A stretch of 37,825 bases of DNA from Bacillota bacterium (GTDB taxonomy: Bacteria; Bacillota; Limnochordia; Darwinibacteriales; DTU012). Location of the stretch: positions 1-37,825 of the forward strand of contig DURM01000014.1 in NCBI GenBank assembly GCA_012837335.1, given 5' to 3'. Below, one piece after another: positions 23,162 through 31,635 of this stretch. Below the pieces are notes generated by a model that did no database searches, was not told the DNA's origin, and was given only the letters and a program-made list of their open reading frames with translations. Position numbers and translations under genes: made by a program. Position 1 is the first letter of the stretch. The number at the start of each line of letters is the position of its first letter.

Positions 23162-25354
23162 TCAGCTGCTTAGTTCGAAGTCAAAAGTATTCACTCCGGG
23201 TTTGACTGGGAAGGTTTTATCTTTAAACCTAAACTCTGCCCGGATATCACTGCCAATTTCGAGTGTAAACTCAACTCTGCCATCCTCAATCCCATATCCA
23301 ACTGCAATTTTTCCTGCAGCAGCGGTGATTGCACCGCTGACCTTCTCAAGCCCTTTGACTAAAACAGGAGCAATAATCACATCTTTAAAACCGGTGCTGT
23401 TTGGCTTCTGTTTAATTCCTAAAAGTCCATAGAAAAGATACTTTGTGCAGGCTCCAAACATCGGGTGATTGTGGGATTTACGACCATCCCAATATTCCCA
23501 CAAAGTTGTGGCGCCCTGATTTTTGATATGCCCGAATGATGGATATTTCTCTGATGTTAAAAGATCAAATGCTGTCTGGGCATAACCGTTTTCAAACAGC
23601 ACCTTGATCAAAACATCGGTGCCGAAAATACCGGTATCAAAGCATTCAGCCTCGGAGTATTTTTGAGCCACTTTCTCTAATAACTCCTGATTCCCTAAAC
23701 CTAGATCAAGAGCAAATACATCCGCTCCCTGAATAGATCCGCAGAAACTATTTTCATCTGGATCATAATAGTGATCGATTAATGCCTGTTTTACCATCTC
23801 CAGCCGTTTTTCGAACGGGAATGGTTTGTCCAGCACTTCGCTGATATATCTGATTTGCTCCATGGATTTGACATAAAAATAAGTGTTGATAAAAGGTTCA
23901 GGTATGGCAATCGGGTCAGGAGTACACCAGTCCCCCAAGCACCATCCACCCGGTTCTTCCGCCACCACCAGACCATTCTCACTGCGCAGCTCCAGATAAT
24001 CAATATACTTAAGCATATTGGGATAATACTTTTCTAAAATACTCTTGTCACCATAATGGCGGTAGTATTGATAAGGCACCTCAACAATCGCACAGCCCCA
24101 TCCCCCCGGACCGCCACCTCCTCCGGCAAATGGAGCAGTGTGCTGCACATGCCCAGTATCCGGATCCTGACCGTCAGCAATATCCTGAATCCACTTTTCA
24201 TATAACAAACGGCTATCGGCAAGCAGCATCCCAGTATCGCAGAACAGCTGACCGTCACCAGTGTAGCCCAAACGTTCCCGATGCGGACAGTCGGAAGGAA
24301 CTCCCAAGTGAACATTGCACAAAAATGTGTTCACGGTTGCTTGATAGAGCCAGTTCAGCACATCGCTGTCGGATGAAAAGGTAGAGGTTACCGGAAGATC
24401 GGTGTGAACAATAACGCATTCCTCCGGCTCCGCCTCGCCGTACACCTGGAAATAGCGGTAACCATGCCAGGTAAATTCAGGCTCGCAGATACTTCCAGCA
24501 GGCACATTGATAAACTGATCCTGCTGGATCTGCTCTTCTCCGCCGGTGGTTGCAAAGGACAGAGAACCATCAGATTCCAGTTCTTCAGCGTAGACAACTT
24601 TCACCCTGCCGCCGTCCGGTCCCGTATATTTCAGTTTTGCCCAGCCGACAGTATTTTCGCCGCAGTCATAGATCTTGGAATCAGAACGAGTTTGGAGCAA
24701 AACCGGCTTGAGCGAGCGAATTCTTTTATCTGTAGGACAGCGCTGCTCATTAAACTCTCCATTAGGTGTTTCCGCCAAATCTACCCTCTCCCAGCCGGTG
24801 TCATCAAACCCGGGGAGGCTGAAATCAAGAAGCTTTTGGGTAAAATCATGGACCTCGCCGATGTAGATATTGTTTTCAATAATATGGCTCTGCCTCCATT
24901 TGATACTTTGGTCAGAAGTTATGTATTCTGTATCCGCACCAGAACCTACAGCAATTGCAAACATCAACTTCGGATAGTTATACCACAAGTCACCTTCCAG
25001 AGTCTTCACTCTTTGATTGTACATGCCATTACCTAGAACGATCCCAATAGCATTTTTTCCCTCAGCTAGGTATGAAGTGATATCATACCGGACGTAGTAA
25101 ATTCGGTGGGTAAAGGTGTCGTTAATAGGCCATAAAAGCCGGGGTCTGCCCCGATCCTCATAATCGGACCAGGCCGGGACCAATACATCATCAGATACGC
25201 GCTTTCCATTGATAAACAGCTGAAAGAGCCCCAAGCCGCAGATCGCTATCTCGGCTTTCTGAAACTGTTTGACCGTGAACTCTTTCCGCATATATGGAGC
25301 CTCGCATTTTCCGCCCCGCACCCATTGGATTTGCTTAAAATCAATTCTTTCCAT
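23162..25354 (-). CDS. GH78 alpha-L-rhamnosidase
   Basis: A 730-residue enzyme that cleaves terminal alpha-L-rhamnose from plant glycans and glycosides. It has the beta-sandwich domains (about 1-340) and the six-hairpin (alpha/alpha)6 catalytic domain. Key motifs are DCPHRERLGYTGDGQ (about 355-369, carrying the general acid Glu360) and GATTLWEYWDG (about 614-624, Glu620). A C-terminal beta domain follows. The frame is open to 25480 but ATG 25352-25354 follows GGAG (spacing 8) and matches the conserved start, whereas the longer version would overlap the TPR gene. It lies 29 nt after the TPR gene, so co-transcription is likely. No signal peptide: cytoplasmic use of imported glycosides is likely. 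Confidence 0.92.
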   Translation of the reverse strand: MERIDFKQIQWVRGGKCEAPYMRKEFTVKQFQKAEIAICGLGLFQLFINGKRVSDDVLVPAWSDYEDRGRPRLLWPINDTFTHRIYYVRYDITSYLAEGKNAIGIVLGNGMYNQRVKTLEGDLWYNYPKLMFAIAVGSGADTEYITSDQSIKWRQSHIIENNIYIGEVHDFTQKLLDFSLPGFDDTGWERVDLAETPNGEFNEQRCPTDKRIRSLKPVLLQTRSDSKIYDCGENTVGWAKLKYTGPDGGRVKVVYAEELESDGSLSFATTGGEEQIQQDQFINVPAGSICEPEFTWHGYRYFQVYGEAEPEECVIVHTDLPVTSTFSSDSDVLNWLYQATVNTFLCNVHLGVPSDCPHRERLGYTGDGQLFCDTGMLLADSRLLYEKWIQDIADGQDPDTGHVQHTAPFAGGGGGPGGWGCAIVEVPYQYYRHYGDKSILEKYYPNMLKYIDYLELRSENGLVVAEEPGGWCLGDWCTPDPIAIPEPFINTYFYVKSMEQIRYISEVLDKPFPFEKRLEMVKQALIDHYYDPDENSFCGSIQGADVFALDLGLGNQELLEKVAQKYSEAECFDTGIFGTDVLIKVLFENGYAQTAFDLLTSEKYPSFGHIKNQGATTLWEYWDGRKSHNHPMFGACTKYLFYGLLGIKQKPNSTGFKDVIIAPVLVKGLEKVSGAITAAAGKIAVGYGIEDGRVEFTLEIGSDIRAEFRFKDKTFPVKPGVNTFDFELSS

Positions 25355-25383
25355 AACGTCGCTCCTTACCTTCATGACAATAT

Positions 25384-26199
25384 CTATTCTCGCAGCGAGC
25401 TGTTTTCCAACCTGTACTGCTGCTCCGCTTTTTTCGCATACCATCTTGTCAGGTCTGGGTTCCCCAGTTTCTGGTAGCATCTAACTAAAATCAGATAGAC
25501 ATCACTGCAGCAGTCAGAATAAACAGTGATCAGCTTCTCTATAGTTAGAATACAGCGTTCATAGTGGCCTAAATGCATCAGCGCAGCGGCAAGCTTAAAA
25601 TAGCAGTTCCTTCTCATCTCAATCCAGCAATCATCTTCCATCAGTTCAAGCGCATGCTCATAACTGTGCGCAGCCAGCTCAAAGAGTCCCCGTTCCGCTG
25701 CGATATCACCTTTGAGCATGTGGGTCAGCGCGCGGGTTGGATTGGCTAACACCGCTTTGTTCATCACGGAATCAGCTTTCCGGTAAGCACCGATACTGGC
25801 GTACAAACTTGCCAGATTAAAACAGAGATATTCATCGTCGGGGTTGACAGCCAACCCCTCTAAATAGGCATTTATCGCCCGATCGATCAATCCTTCGTTC
25901 AGAAAAAATGCGCCGAGATTAATAAACGGCTCACTGGAATCAGGGATAAGTTCAGCCAGCACCCGCAAGCAGCGCTCAGCCCTGCCGATGTGATGCAGAT
26001 TATAGTAAGCGAAGGCCAGCTCCTCCCAGAGGTAGGTATTTTCACCTTGAAACAAATCCGGATGATGCCTCTTGATCTCTTCAAGCAGCTCTAGAACAAG
26101 ATTGAGTTCTTGCATTGTCAATTCCCGCTCTGCGCTCAAGCTGAGAATTTTCTCCGCTTGTTCTAGTTTTCGCCTCGCCCAAACATATGAGTTCCTCAT
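25384..26199 (-). CDS. Tetratricopeptide-repeat protein
   Basis: A 271-residue helical protein made mostly of TPR units (about six), for example YNLHHIGRAERCLRVLAELIPDSSEPFINLG, LIDRAINAYLEGLAVNPDDEYLCFNLASLY and AYRKADSVMNKAVLANPTRALTHML. TPR arrays bind protein partners. No signal peptide or membrane helix, so it is cytoplasmic. It precedes the rhamnosidase by 29 nt, which may be only operon neighbourhood. ATG 26197-26199 follows GGGGAGAAG. The client protein cannot be predicted. Confidence 0.85.
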   Translation of the reverse strand: MRNSYVWARRKLEQAEKILSLSAERELTMQELNLVLELLEEIKRHHPDLFQGENTYLWEELAFAYYNLHHIGRAERCLRVLAELIPDSSEPFINLGAFFLNEGLIDRAINAYLEGLAVNPDDEYLCFNLASLYASIGAYRKADSVMNKAVLANPTRALTHMLKGDIAAERGLFELAAHSYEHALELMEDDCWIEMRRNCYFKLAAALMHLGHYERCILTIEKLITVYSDCCSDVYLILVRCYQKLGNPDLTRWYAKKAEQQYRLENSSLRE

Positions 26200-26253
26200 T
26201 GAAACTTCTCCCCTCTCGGGATGGATACTAATAATTTATATAATAAACGCAAG

Positions 26254-26284
26254 AAACCTCCCCCAGTTTACCCGCGGGAGGTTT
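26254..26284. terminator. Terminator-like hairpin downstream of the RING protein gene
   Basis: AAACCTCCC (26254-26262) and GGGAGGTTT (26276-26284) pair perfectly over 9 bp. On the minus strand the tail after the stem is short in T. It separates the RING membrane protein gene from the TPR gene. Confidence 0.6.
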
Positions 26285-26310
26285 TCAGCACACTGCTCAG
26301 CACTGACACC

Positions 26311-27303
26311 TTACTTATTTATGTTTTGATGAAGCATTTTACGATAGCAGTAGATTATAAAGAAAGAGCTGATTGGTCCGGTAATTAGAACGCCCAAGCC
26401 AAAGAACAAGGCTCCCAGCATATTAAGGACCATAACCACTAACAGCATACCCAGCGTCAGAAAAATGTTGTCTCGAACAATCCTCATGCTGATGCTGAGC
26501 GCCTCAACAGCTCCTACCGGCCGGTCTACTACAGCTACAGGTGCAAGCCAAACAAAGAAAGCGAAGATAAAACCGGGAAGCACCAGAAGAAAAGCTCCAA
26601 GCATGGTTCCAAGCGCCGCTAAAAAGCCAACGCCGATGAAAGGCAGCACCCGATCAGTGGCTGAAAAAATATCTGACAAATCAACTTGCTGACGATCAAA
26701 TAGTTTAAAAAAGATTTTCTGTACACCTACAGCCACAATCATCGACAGCACAATACCCGCAAGACCAAATACTACACTCAGAGGCGGAATGATCATAGAA
26801 ACCAATCCAGCAATCACTGCTGTTGCAAAAGGCGCGATTAAAAGAACCAGCTCTAATAGAAGCAGAAATCCCAAATTTTCTCCCAACAGGTTCCATCCGG
26901 TTTTCAGACCATCAACTATGGTATCAATTACAGCAAGCCTACCATTAGAATCAAGCTTAGGATCTTGAAGCATTGTTTTACAGTGCACGCAGAATACAGC
27001 TGCCTGCGGAATTGTTTCGCCGCAGTGTGGGCATGATTTCGTATCCCCTGATAAAGAAGGACCGCTGGGTTCATCGCTGTGGAAAACTGTTTCCTGCGGG
27101 CTCTTATGGAAATCCGGGTCATAACTCTCAGCATCGACAAAACTTCCATCACAGCCAACAACTGCGCATCCCTGGTTTTCTACCCAGCATTGGTGGTGAT
27201 GGGGAGTATTACATTTACTGCAGATTAATGCTGTATCTTCAGCTGTAAAGGCTTTCTGGCAGTAAGGGCAGTACTTCCCGGCAATAGAATTCAAGATACT
27301 CAC
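26311..27303 (-). CDS. Prokaryotic RING-finger/zinc-ribbon membrane protein
   Basis: A 330-residue protein. Residues 1-50 hold a RING-type zinc cluster (YCPYCQKAF, ICSKCNTPHHHQCW, GCAVVGC), matching the prokaryotic RING family (PF14446). A second zinc ribbon is at about 88-112 (CPHCGETIPQAAVFCVHC). From about 130 there are about six hydrophobic segments resembling membrane domains of the DUF975/glycerophosphodiester-phosphodiesterase-associated type. The RING region of such proteins faces the cytoplasm and probably mediates protein contacts. The start is uncertain: GTG 27301-27303 has little ribosome binding site, while TTG 27292-27294 follows GAGGTGAG. Function unknown. Confidence 0.8.
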   Translation of the reverse strand: MSILNSIAGKYCPYCQKAFTAEDTALICSKCNTPHHHQCWVENQGCAVVGCDGSFVDAESYDPDFHKSPQETVFHSDEPSGPSLSGDTKSCPHCGETIPQAAVFCVHCKTMLQDPKLDSNGRLAVIDTIVDGLKTGWNLLGENLGFLLLLELVLLIAPFATAVIAGLVSMIIPPLSVVFGLAGIVLSMIVAVGVQKIFFKLFDRQQVDLSDIFSATDRVLPFIGVGFLAALGTMLGAFLLVLPGFIFAFFVWLAPVAVVDRPVGAVEALSISMRIVRDNIFLTLGMLLVVMVLNMLGALFFGLGVLITGPISSFFIIYCYRKMLHQNINK

Positions 27304-27373
27304 CTCATATTTAATGGATTACAGCTGTAAAATTCGAGGTAATAATAAAAATACCTGCAGATATCTAATCAAC

Positions 27374-27402
27374 TTGACACTTTTGGACCATTAGCCCACA
27401 AT
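27374..27402 (+). promoter_or_regulatory. Predicted promoter of hslO
   Basis: A perfect TTGACA (27374-27379) and CACAAT (27397-27402) are 17 nt apart. The -10 box matches four of six positions. It lies about 44 nt upstream of the GTG start. Confidence 0.55.
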
Positions 27403-27445
27403 AAAAGTATTGGATACTGCAATATATGCGAAGGAGTGTAAGAAA

Positions 27446-28321
27446 GTGAGTGACCAACTAATCCGCTGCTTAGCTTTTGATAAGCAAGTGCGTGTGATTT
27501 TTGTAGATAATACAATGCTGGTGCAGGAGCGCTGCAATCCCTTAGAGACATCTAAGCTGACTAAAACTGCTTTGGCTAAAACCCTGACTATTGCTTCCCT
27601 GATTTCCGGTACGCTGAAAGATACCCAGCGCATCAGCCTGAGAGTAGCTGCAACTGACCAGGAGTATCAGGTTTTGGCAGAAGCGGATGCGGAAGGCAGC
27701 GTCAGAGGCTTTGTCAGCCAGCCGTTCCTCAACCTTGAACCTGGCAGGGTCGAAGGTATGACTTTACCTGAGTTCTTTGGTGATCGCGGCGGGCTTCAGG
27801 TTATTAAGGATCTGGGCCGCTATGGCAAGATGTTTACGGGTGTGACCAAGATGCCTTACGGCAATATTGTCGATGACTTTTCCTACTACTTTGAGCAGAG
27901 CGAACAGACCACATCTATGTTTTATCTGAGCCTCATCTTTGATGATCAGGACCAGATTACTCTCTCCCGCGGAATGTTCGCCCAGCTGATGCCCGGGGGC
28001 AGCGAGGAGCAGATGCAGAAGCTGACCGATGCGGTAAAAGTCTCTTCCTTGTTCCAACCGCAAACTAATTTTGGTGAAGTATTTCAAGAAGAGCCAGAAT
28101 CAATCAGCGCAGTATTCCAAGCTGACCTGGAGGTTCTCAGCATCGAGCCAATTCAATTCCGCTGCAGCTGTTCTAAGGAATTGCTGCTGAGCATTTTGTC
28201 GTCCCTCACCGAAGAGGAAATCCAGTCCTACATCGAAAGCGGGGAAGATATTGAAGTGATCTGCAATATGTGCGGGGAAAAACACTATATCGATCCCCAC
28301 GAAGTTGTTCCCAAGTCCTGA
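27446..28321 (+). CDS. hslO: Redox-regulated chaperone Hsp33
   Basis: A 291-residue holding chaperone activated by oxidation. The N-terminal domain starts SDQLIRCLAFDKQVRVIFVDNT. The C-terminal redox switch has CSC (Cys240 and Cys242) and CNMC (Cys273 and Cys276), which bind zinc when reduced. All four cysteines are present, so the switch should work. The frame is open to 27410, but GTG 27446 follows AAGGAGTG and gives the normal Hsp33 length. It protects unfolded proteins during oxidative and heat stress, useful for an anaerobe exposed to oxygen. It has its own promoter and terminator. Confidence 0.96.
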   Translation: MSDQLIRCLAFDKQVRVIFVDNTMLVQERCNPLETSKLTKTALAKTLTIASLISGTLKDTQRISLRVAATDQEYQVLAEADAEGSVRGFVSQPFLNLEPGRVEGMTLPEFFGDRGGLQVIKDLGRYGKMFTGVTKMPYGNIVDDFSYYFEQSEQTTSMFYLSLIFDDQDQITLSRGMFAQLMPGGSEEQMQKLTDAVKVSSLFQPQTNFGEVFQEEPESISAVFQADLEVLSIEPIQFRCSCSKELLLSILSSLTEEEIQSYIESGEDIEVICNMCGEKHYIDPHEVVPKS

Positions 28322-28348
28322 CCCTAGTTGGGGGTCAGGACCCCTTTT
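28315..28348 (+). terminator. Intrinsic terminator of hslO
   Basis: GTCCTGACCC (28315-28324) and GGGTCAGGAC (28332-28341) form a 10-bp stem with a 7-nt loop, then CCC and TTTT. It covers the stop codons of both convergent genes. Confidence 0.75.
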
Positions 28349-29084
28349 GGACTTCGATTAAGGGCTGCACTGCCTCGTAAAGCTGCGCAGTCGCTTTTAG
28401 ATCGCTTAAACTGTACCGGACCAACCGCTCAAAATCCCCCGAACGCCAAACCTCTCCTACCATCGATCCGTCCATATCCTGCTTGGGCGATTCAATTCCA
28501 AACTGGCTGCACCAAAAATCTAAGCTGTAGCGATGCTGCCAGGAAAGAGTTCCCATGAATGTAAGCACTTCTAAAAGATCGCAGTTTTCACTAAGAGTAT
28601 AGCGGCTGCCCACAAGATTGCGAGTGGGCTGTATCCCATTAACTGCTGAACGGAGCATTAGGAATGGACCATCGAAATACCTGCCGTTAAACGTTATCAC
28701 AGGATATGCCGCATATCTGCCGCCGGGACCAGCTTTTTCCAGAAGCTTTGCCCAGAACAATCTCAAGATTTGCGCTTCCGAACCATAATAAACTACTGTC
28801 TCCGGATCAAGCTCCACGTGCCCGGTGGGAAAAGCTTCCTCATTTTCCTCGTTATTAATCAGCACTAATGACCGCTGATCGTTGATCAAGTACAGTCCAA
28901 TCGCTGCTATGGTTCCAGCAGCAGGGTTTAAAGGCAGCGACTCCACCACATTAGCCCTGGCATCCCCTGTTTCACCACTGGCTGCTAACCGTTTTTCTTC
29001 CCTCTCGATCAAGTATTCCTGCACCGAAGTGCCGAGACTATCAAAGCGTCCAACTGTTTCTATATCTACCACTACCGGTCCCAT
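28335..29084 (-). CDS. Predicted 3'-5' exonuclease of the PolB exonuclease type
   Basis: A 249-residue RNase H-fold nuclease related to the DnaQ-like exonuclease domain of family B DNA polymerases (PF10108 type). Motif Exo I is VVVDIETVG, Exo II is TFNGRYFDGPFL and Exo III is YSLSDLKAT, so all catalytic acidic residues are present. It is likely to trim single-stranded DNA or RNA 3' ends. No polymerase domain is attached. ATG 29082-29084 follows GGTGAG. It lies 47 nt downstream of the nitroreductase, possibly in one transcript. The biological substrate is not known for the family. Confidence 0.85.
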   Translation of the reverse strand: MGPVVVDIETVGRFDSLGTSVQEYLIEREEKRLAASGETGDARANVVESLPLNPAAGTIAAIGLYLINDQRSLVLINNEENEEAFPTGHVELDPETVVYYGSEAQILRLFWAKLLEKAGPGGRYAAYPVITFNGRYFDGPFLMLRSAVNGIQPTRNLVGSRYTLSENCDLLEVLTFMGTLSWQHRYSLDFWCSQFGIESPKQDMDGSMVGEVWRSGDFERLVRYSLSDLKATAQLYEAVQPLIEVQKGS

Positions 29085-29131
29085 TGTCTCACCTCATATC
29101 ATACTGTTTCATTCTTCGTTACTGCCAGAAT

Positions 29132-29665
29132 TCAAAACTTTGATTCCTGCTTGTTGATCCATGTTACCATCTCATCCAACTCCCGCCGCTTCTTTTTTGG
29201 AGCAGAATCTGCTGCGGGATATCCCACCGGAAGCATCGCAATCGGTTCCAAGTGTTCAGGTAGGTCCAAGACTTCCCGAACCATGTTTACATCAAAAGCA
29301 CCGATCCAGCAGGTGCCGAGACCCAAATCTGCGGCAGCCAGCGTCATATGATCGACAGCAATTGCCACATCCACATCGCAGTAATCTCTGCCATCACCCC
29401 GTTTCCAAGAGCGAGAATGATCGCCGCAGGCAACAATAACTAATGGTGCCTGTGCAAACCAATTGCGAGGATAAGCCTGCTGCAGCCGGCCCAGCAGATC
29501 TTGATCAGACACCACAAATAGATGCCACGGCTGATAATTGACAGCAGATGGAGCTAAGCGCGCTGCTTCCAGCACCTGCAAAAGCTTTTCCTTCTCCACC
29601 GGTTTTGATTGATAACCTCGCACAGAATACCTTTTTTCTGCCAGCTTAAGAAATGTCATACTCAT
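29132..29665 (-). CDS. Nitroreductase-family FMN oxidoreductase
   Basis: A 177-residue FMN-dependent NAD(P)H oxidoreductase of the nitroreductase family. RYSVRGYQSKPVEKEKLLQVLEAARLAPSAVNYQPW holds the FMN phosphate contacts, and the mid-region LGTCWIGAFDVNMVREVLDLPEHLEPIAMLPVGYPA is typical. Members reduce nitro compounds, quinones or flavins. A Cys is present in LGTCWIG, as in many anaerobe enzymes. Start ATG 29663-29665 or ATG 29657-29659, after a run of G. Its true substrate is unknown. Confidence 0.9.
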   Translation of the reverse strand: MSMTFLKLAEKRYSVRGYQSKPVEKEKLLQVLEAARLAPSAVNYQPWHLFVVSDQDLLGRLQQAYPRNWFAQAPLVIVACGDHSRSWKRGDGRDYCDVDVAIAVDHMTLAAADLGLGTCWIGAFDVNMVREVLDLPEHLEPIAMLPVGYPAADSAPKKKRRELDEMVTWINKQESKF

Positions 29666-29764
29666 TCCCCCTTAGAATGGATTTTTTTCCCAACAGTTTG
29701 CCCAACAGGCCATGCTTAATTCGGATCAATCTAGTAAAAGATAAAAGTTGAGGAGGTTGTTAAC

Positions 29765-30238
29765 ATGTCGAATCAACAGCAAAATGTCCTTACCGAAAAA
29801 GAGTACCAGCAGCTTGTTCAGGCCAAAGAGCCTAAGCGGCCGGTGTTTCGCAACTGTGTGCGGGCGTTTTTGGTTGGCGGCTTTATCTGTGTTCTCGGCC
29901 AAGCTATTACCGACTTCTACATATATGTTTTTAACTTTACGGAAAAAAGCGCCGGAAACCCTACCTCTGCTACACTAATATTCATTTCTGTGCTGCTGAC
30001 CAGCCTCGGAGTTTATGACCATATTGCCCAGTGGGCAGGCGCGGGTACTGCGATCCCGGTAACCGGCTTTGCCAATTCCATGGCATCTGCCGCTTTGGAG
30101 CACCGCACCGAAGGCTATGTATTGGGTGTCGGCAGCAATATGTTTAAACTGGCCGGCTCTGTTATCGTGTTCGGAGTATTCTCTGCTTTTATTATAGCAT
30201 TGATCCGCACCCTTGCAGTAATGATCGGAGGTGCATAG
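29765..30238 (+). CDS. spoVAC: Stage V sporulation protein AC
   Basis: A 157-residue forespore inner-membrane protein of the SpoVA channel that moves dipicolinic acid into and out of the spore. It shows several hydrophobic helices and the family signatures RAFLVGGFICVLGQ near the start and GAGTAIPVTGFANSMASAALEH. ATG 29765 follows GAGGAGG. It begins a close run with spoVAD and spoVAE. A sigma-G promoter was sought in 29666-29764 but no good match was found. Confidence 0.96.
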   Translation: MSNQQQNVLTEKEYQQLVQAKEPKRPVFRNCVRAFLVGGFICVLGQAITDFYIYVFNFTEKSAGNPTSATLIFISVLLTSLGVYDHIAQWAGAGTAIPVTGFANSMASAALEHRTEGYVLGVGSNMFKLAGSVIVFGVFSAFIIALIRTLAVMIGGA

Positions 30239-30240
30239 CT

Positions 30241-31257
30241 GTGAAAGTCGGAAAGCAGACTTGGTTGTTTGATAATCGGCCTACCATCCTTGCTTCCGCT
30301 GCTGTCGGCGGACCCCGGGAAGCCCGCGGACCTTTAGCGGAAGATTTTGATCTGCTCCATGACGATCTGCTCTTCGGCGAAAAAAGCTTCGAAAAAGCAG
30401 AGCGGAAGCTCCTGGAAGAAGCCTGTGAGCTGGCAATTAAGAAAGCAAACTTAAGACAGGAAGATATTGAATTTATGCTGGCAGGCGATCTATCCAACCA
30501 GATTATCAGCTCCACTTTTACCAGCCGCGGGCTGGCCATTCCTTATCTGGGATTATTCGGAGCCTGCTCAACATCGATGGAGAGCTTAGCCCTAGGAGCT
30601 CTTATTGTCGACACCAGATTTGGCAGTAATGTGCTCTGCGGCACCGCCAGCCACTACGCCGCTGTCGAAAAGCAGTACCGCTATCCAACTGAATACGGGT
30701 CACAAAAGCCTGATACCGCCCAGTGGACAGTTACCGGCGCTGGAGCTGCCATCCTTGGGCAGACAGCAGCTGGACCGCAGATTGTCGCTGCTACTATCGG
30801 CAAAGTGATCGACATGGGGCTAAAGGATCCTTTCAATATGGGCGCGGCTATGGCTCCTGCCGCTGTCGATACAATCAGCGCCCATTGCCAAGATCTCAAC
30901 ATCTCTCCGGATGAATATGATCTGATTGCCACCGGTGACTTAGGCCGCTACGGCCACGAACTAACGCTGGAACTGTTTCCGAAGTATCATATCGACATGC
31001 CTAAAGAAAAATATGCTGACTGCGGCATGATGATTTATCACGAACACCAGCCCATGCTGTTTGCCGGGGCAAGCGGCACAGCCTGCTCCGCAGCAGTAAC
31101 CTATGGCCATATTCTCAACCGCATGCGCAAAGGGGAACTTAAAAAAGTGCTGATTGTTGCTACTGGGGCGCTGCTTTCCCCCATGTCCTATCAGCAAAAA
31201 GAAAGTATTCCCTGCATAGCTCATGCCGTTGCCATTGAATACACAGAACAGGAGTGA
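30241..31257 (+). CDS. spoVAD: Stage V sporulation protein AD
   Basis: A 338-residue SpoVAD protein, a cytosolic/peripheral member of the SpoVA complex with a thiolase-like fold that binds dipicolinic acid. Marks are the GLFGACSTSMESLALGALIVD segment, CGTASHYAAVEKQYRYPTEYG, and the C-terminal GASGTACSAAVTYGH. GTG 30241 follows GGAGGTG at the end of spoVAC, two bases after its stop, so translation is coupled. Confidence 0.96.
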   Translation: MKVGKQTWLFDNRPTILASAAVGGPREARGPLAEDFDLLHDDLLFGEKSFEKAERKLLEEACELAIKKANLRQEDIEFMLAGDLSNQIISSTFTSRGLAIPYLGLFGACSTSMESLALGALIVDTRFGSNVLCGTASHYAAVEKQYRYPTEYGSQKPDTAQWTVTGAGAAILGQTAAGPQIVAATIGKVIDMGLKDPFNMGAAMAPAAVDTISAHCQDLNISPDEYDLIATGDLGRYGHELTLELFPKYHIDMPKEKYADCGMMIYHEHQPMLFAGASGTACSAAVTYGHILNRMRKGELKKVLIVATGALLSPMSYQQKESIPCIAHAVAIEYTEQE

Positions 31258-31265
31258 TTCTGGTT

Positions 31266-31619
31266 ATGGAGATTTATTTTTGGGCTTTTGTAGTAGGCGG
31301 ACTGATATGTGTCATCGGCCAGCTGCTCCTTGATGTCGGCAGATTCACCCCTGCCCATACTGTAACCATCCTAGTTGTTGCCGGCGCAATTCTTTCCGGC
31401 TTAGAACTGTATCAGCCTTTAATAGACTTTGCAGGAGCCGGTGCTTCCGTTCCCATAACCAGCTTCGGCAATTCGCTGGTTCAAGGTGCGTTAAGTGAAG
31501 CCAAGCAATCGGGATTGGTTGGAATTGTGACCGGAATCTTTGAAGTAACCAGCGCCGGTATTTCCTCGGCAATTGTATTTGCCTTTTTAGCATCGCTTAT
31601 ACTCAGACCGAAAGGATAA
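31266..31619 (+). CDS. spoVAE: Stage V sporulation protein AE (C-terminal type)
   Basis: A 117-residue membrane protein of the SpoVA channel, homologous to SpoVAC (GGLICVIGQLLLDVG, then GAGASVPITSFGNSLVQGAL). The frame is open to GTG 31254, but ATG 31266 is 11 nt after AGGAG and matches the usual SpoVAE start. It sits at the end of spoVAD. SpoVAA, SpoVAB and SpoVAF genes are not beside it, as in many Clostridia, where the C-D-E core is enough. Confidence 0.94.
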   Translation: MEIYFWAFVVGGLICVIGQLLLDVGRFTPAHTVTILVVAGAILSGLELYQPLIDFAGAGASVPITSFGNSLVQGALSEAKQSGLVGIVTGIFEVTSAGISSAIVFAFLASLILRPKG

Positions 31620-31635
31620 GGAGGTATTATCTGCT

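Noticed and set aside
24404-25036. A 210-codon plus-strand open frame opposite the rhamnosidase
   Set aside because: Antisense to the GH78 gene, no ribosome binding site and no domain; the GH78 motifs on the other strand are decisive.
25355-25480. N-terminal extension of the rhamnosidase
   Set aside because: It would overlap the TPR gene on the same strand; ATG 25354 has a good ribosome binding site and the conserved start.
27304-27445. CIRCE or CtsR operator at hslO
   Set aside because: The sequence does not contain the CIRCE inverted repeat or a tandem GGTCAAA heptad; only an ordinary TTGACA promoter is seen.
29666-29764. Sigma-G promoter for spoVAC
   Set aside because: Some CATACT-like and CATGCTTA strings are present, but no -35/-10 pair with suitable spacing was found. 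A CCCAACAG direct repeat is also present but too short to interpret.
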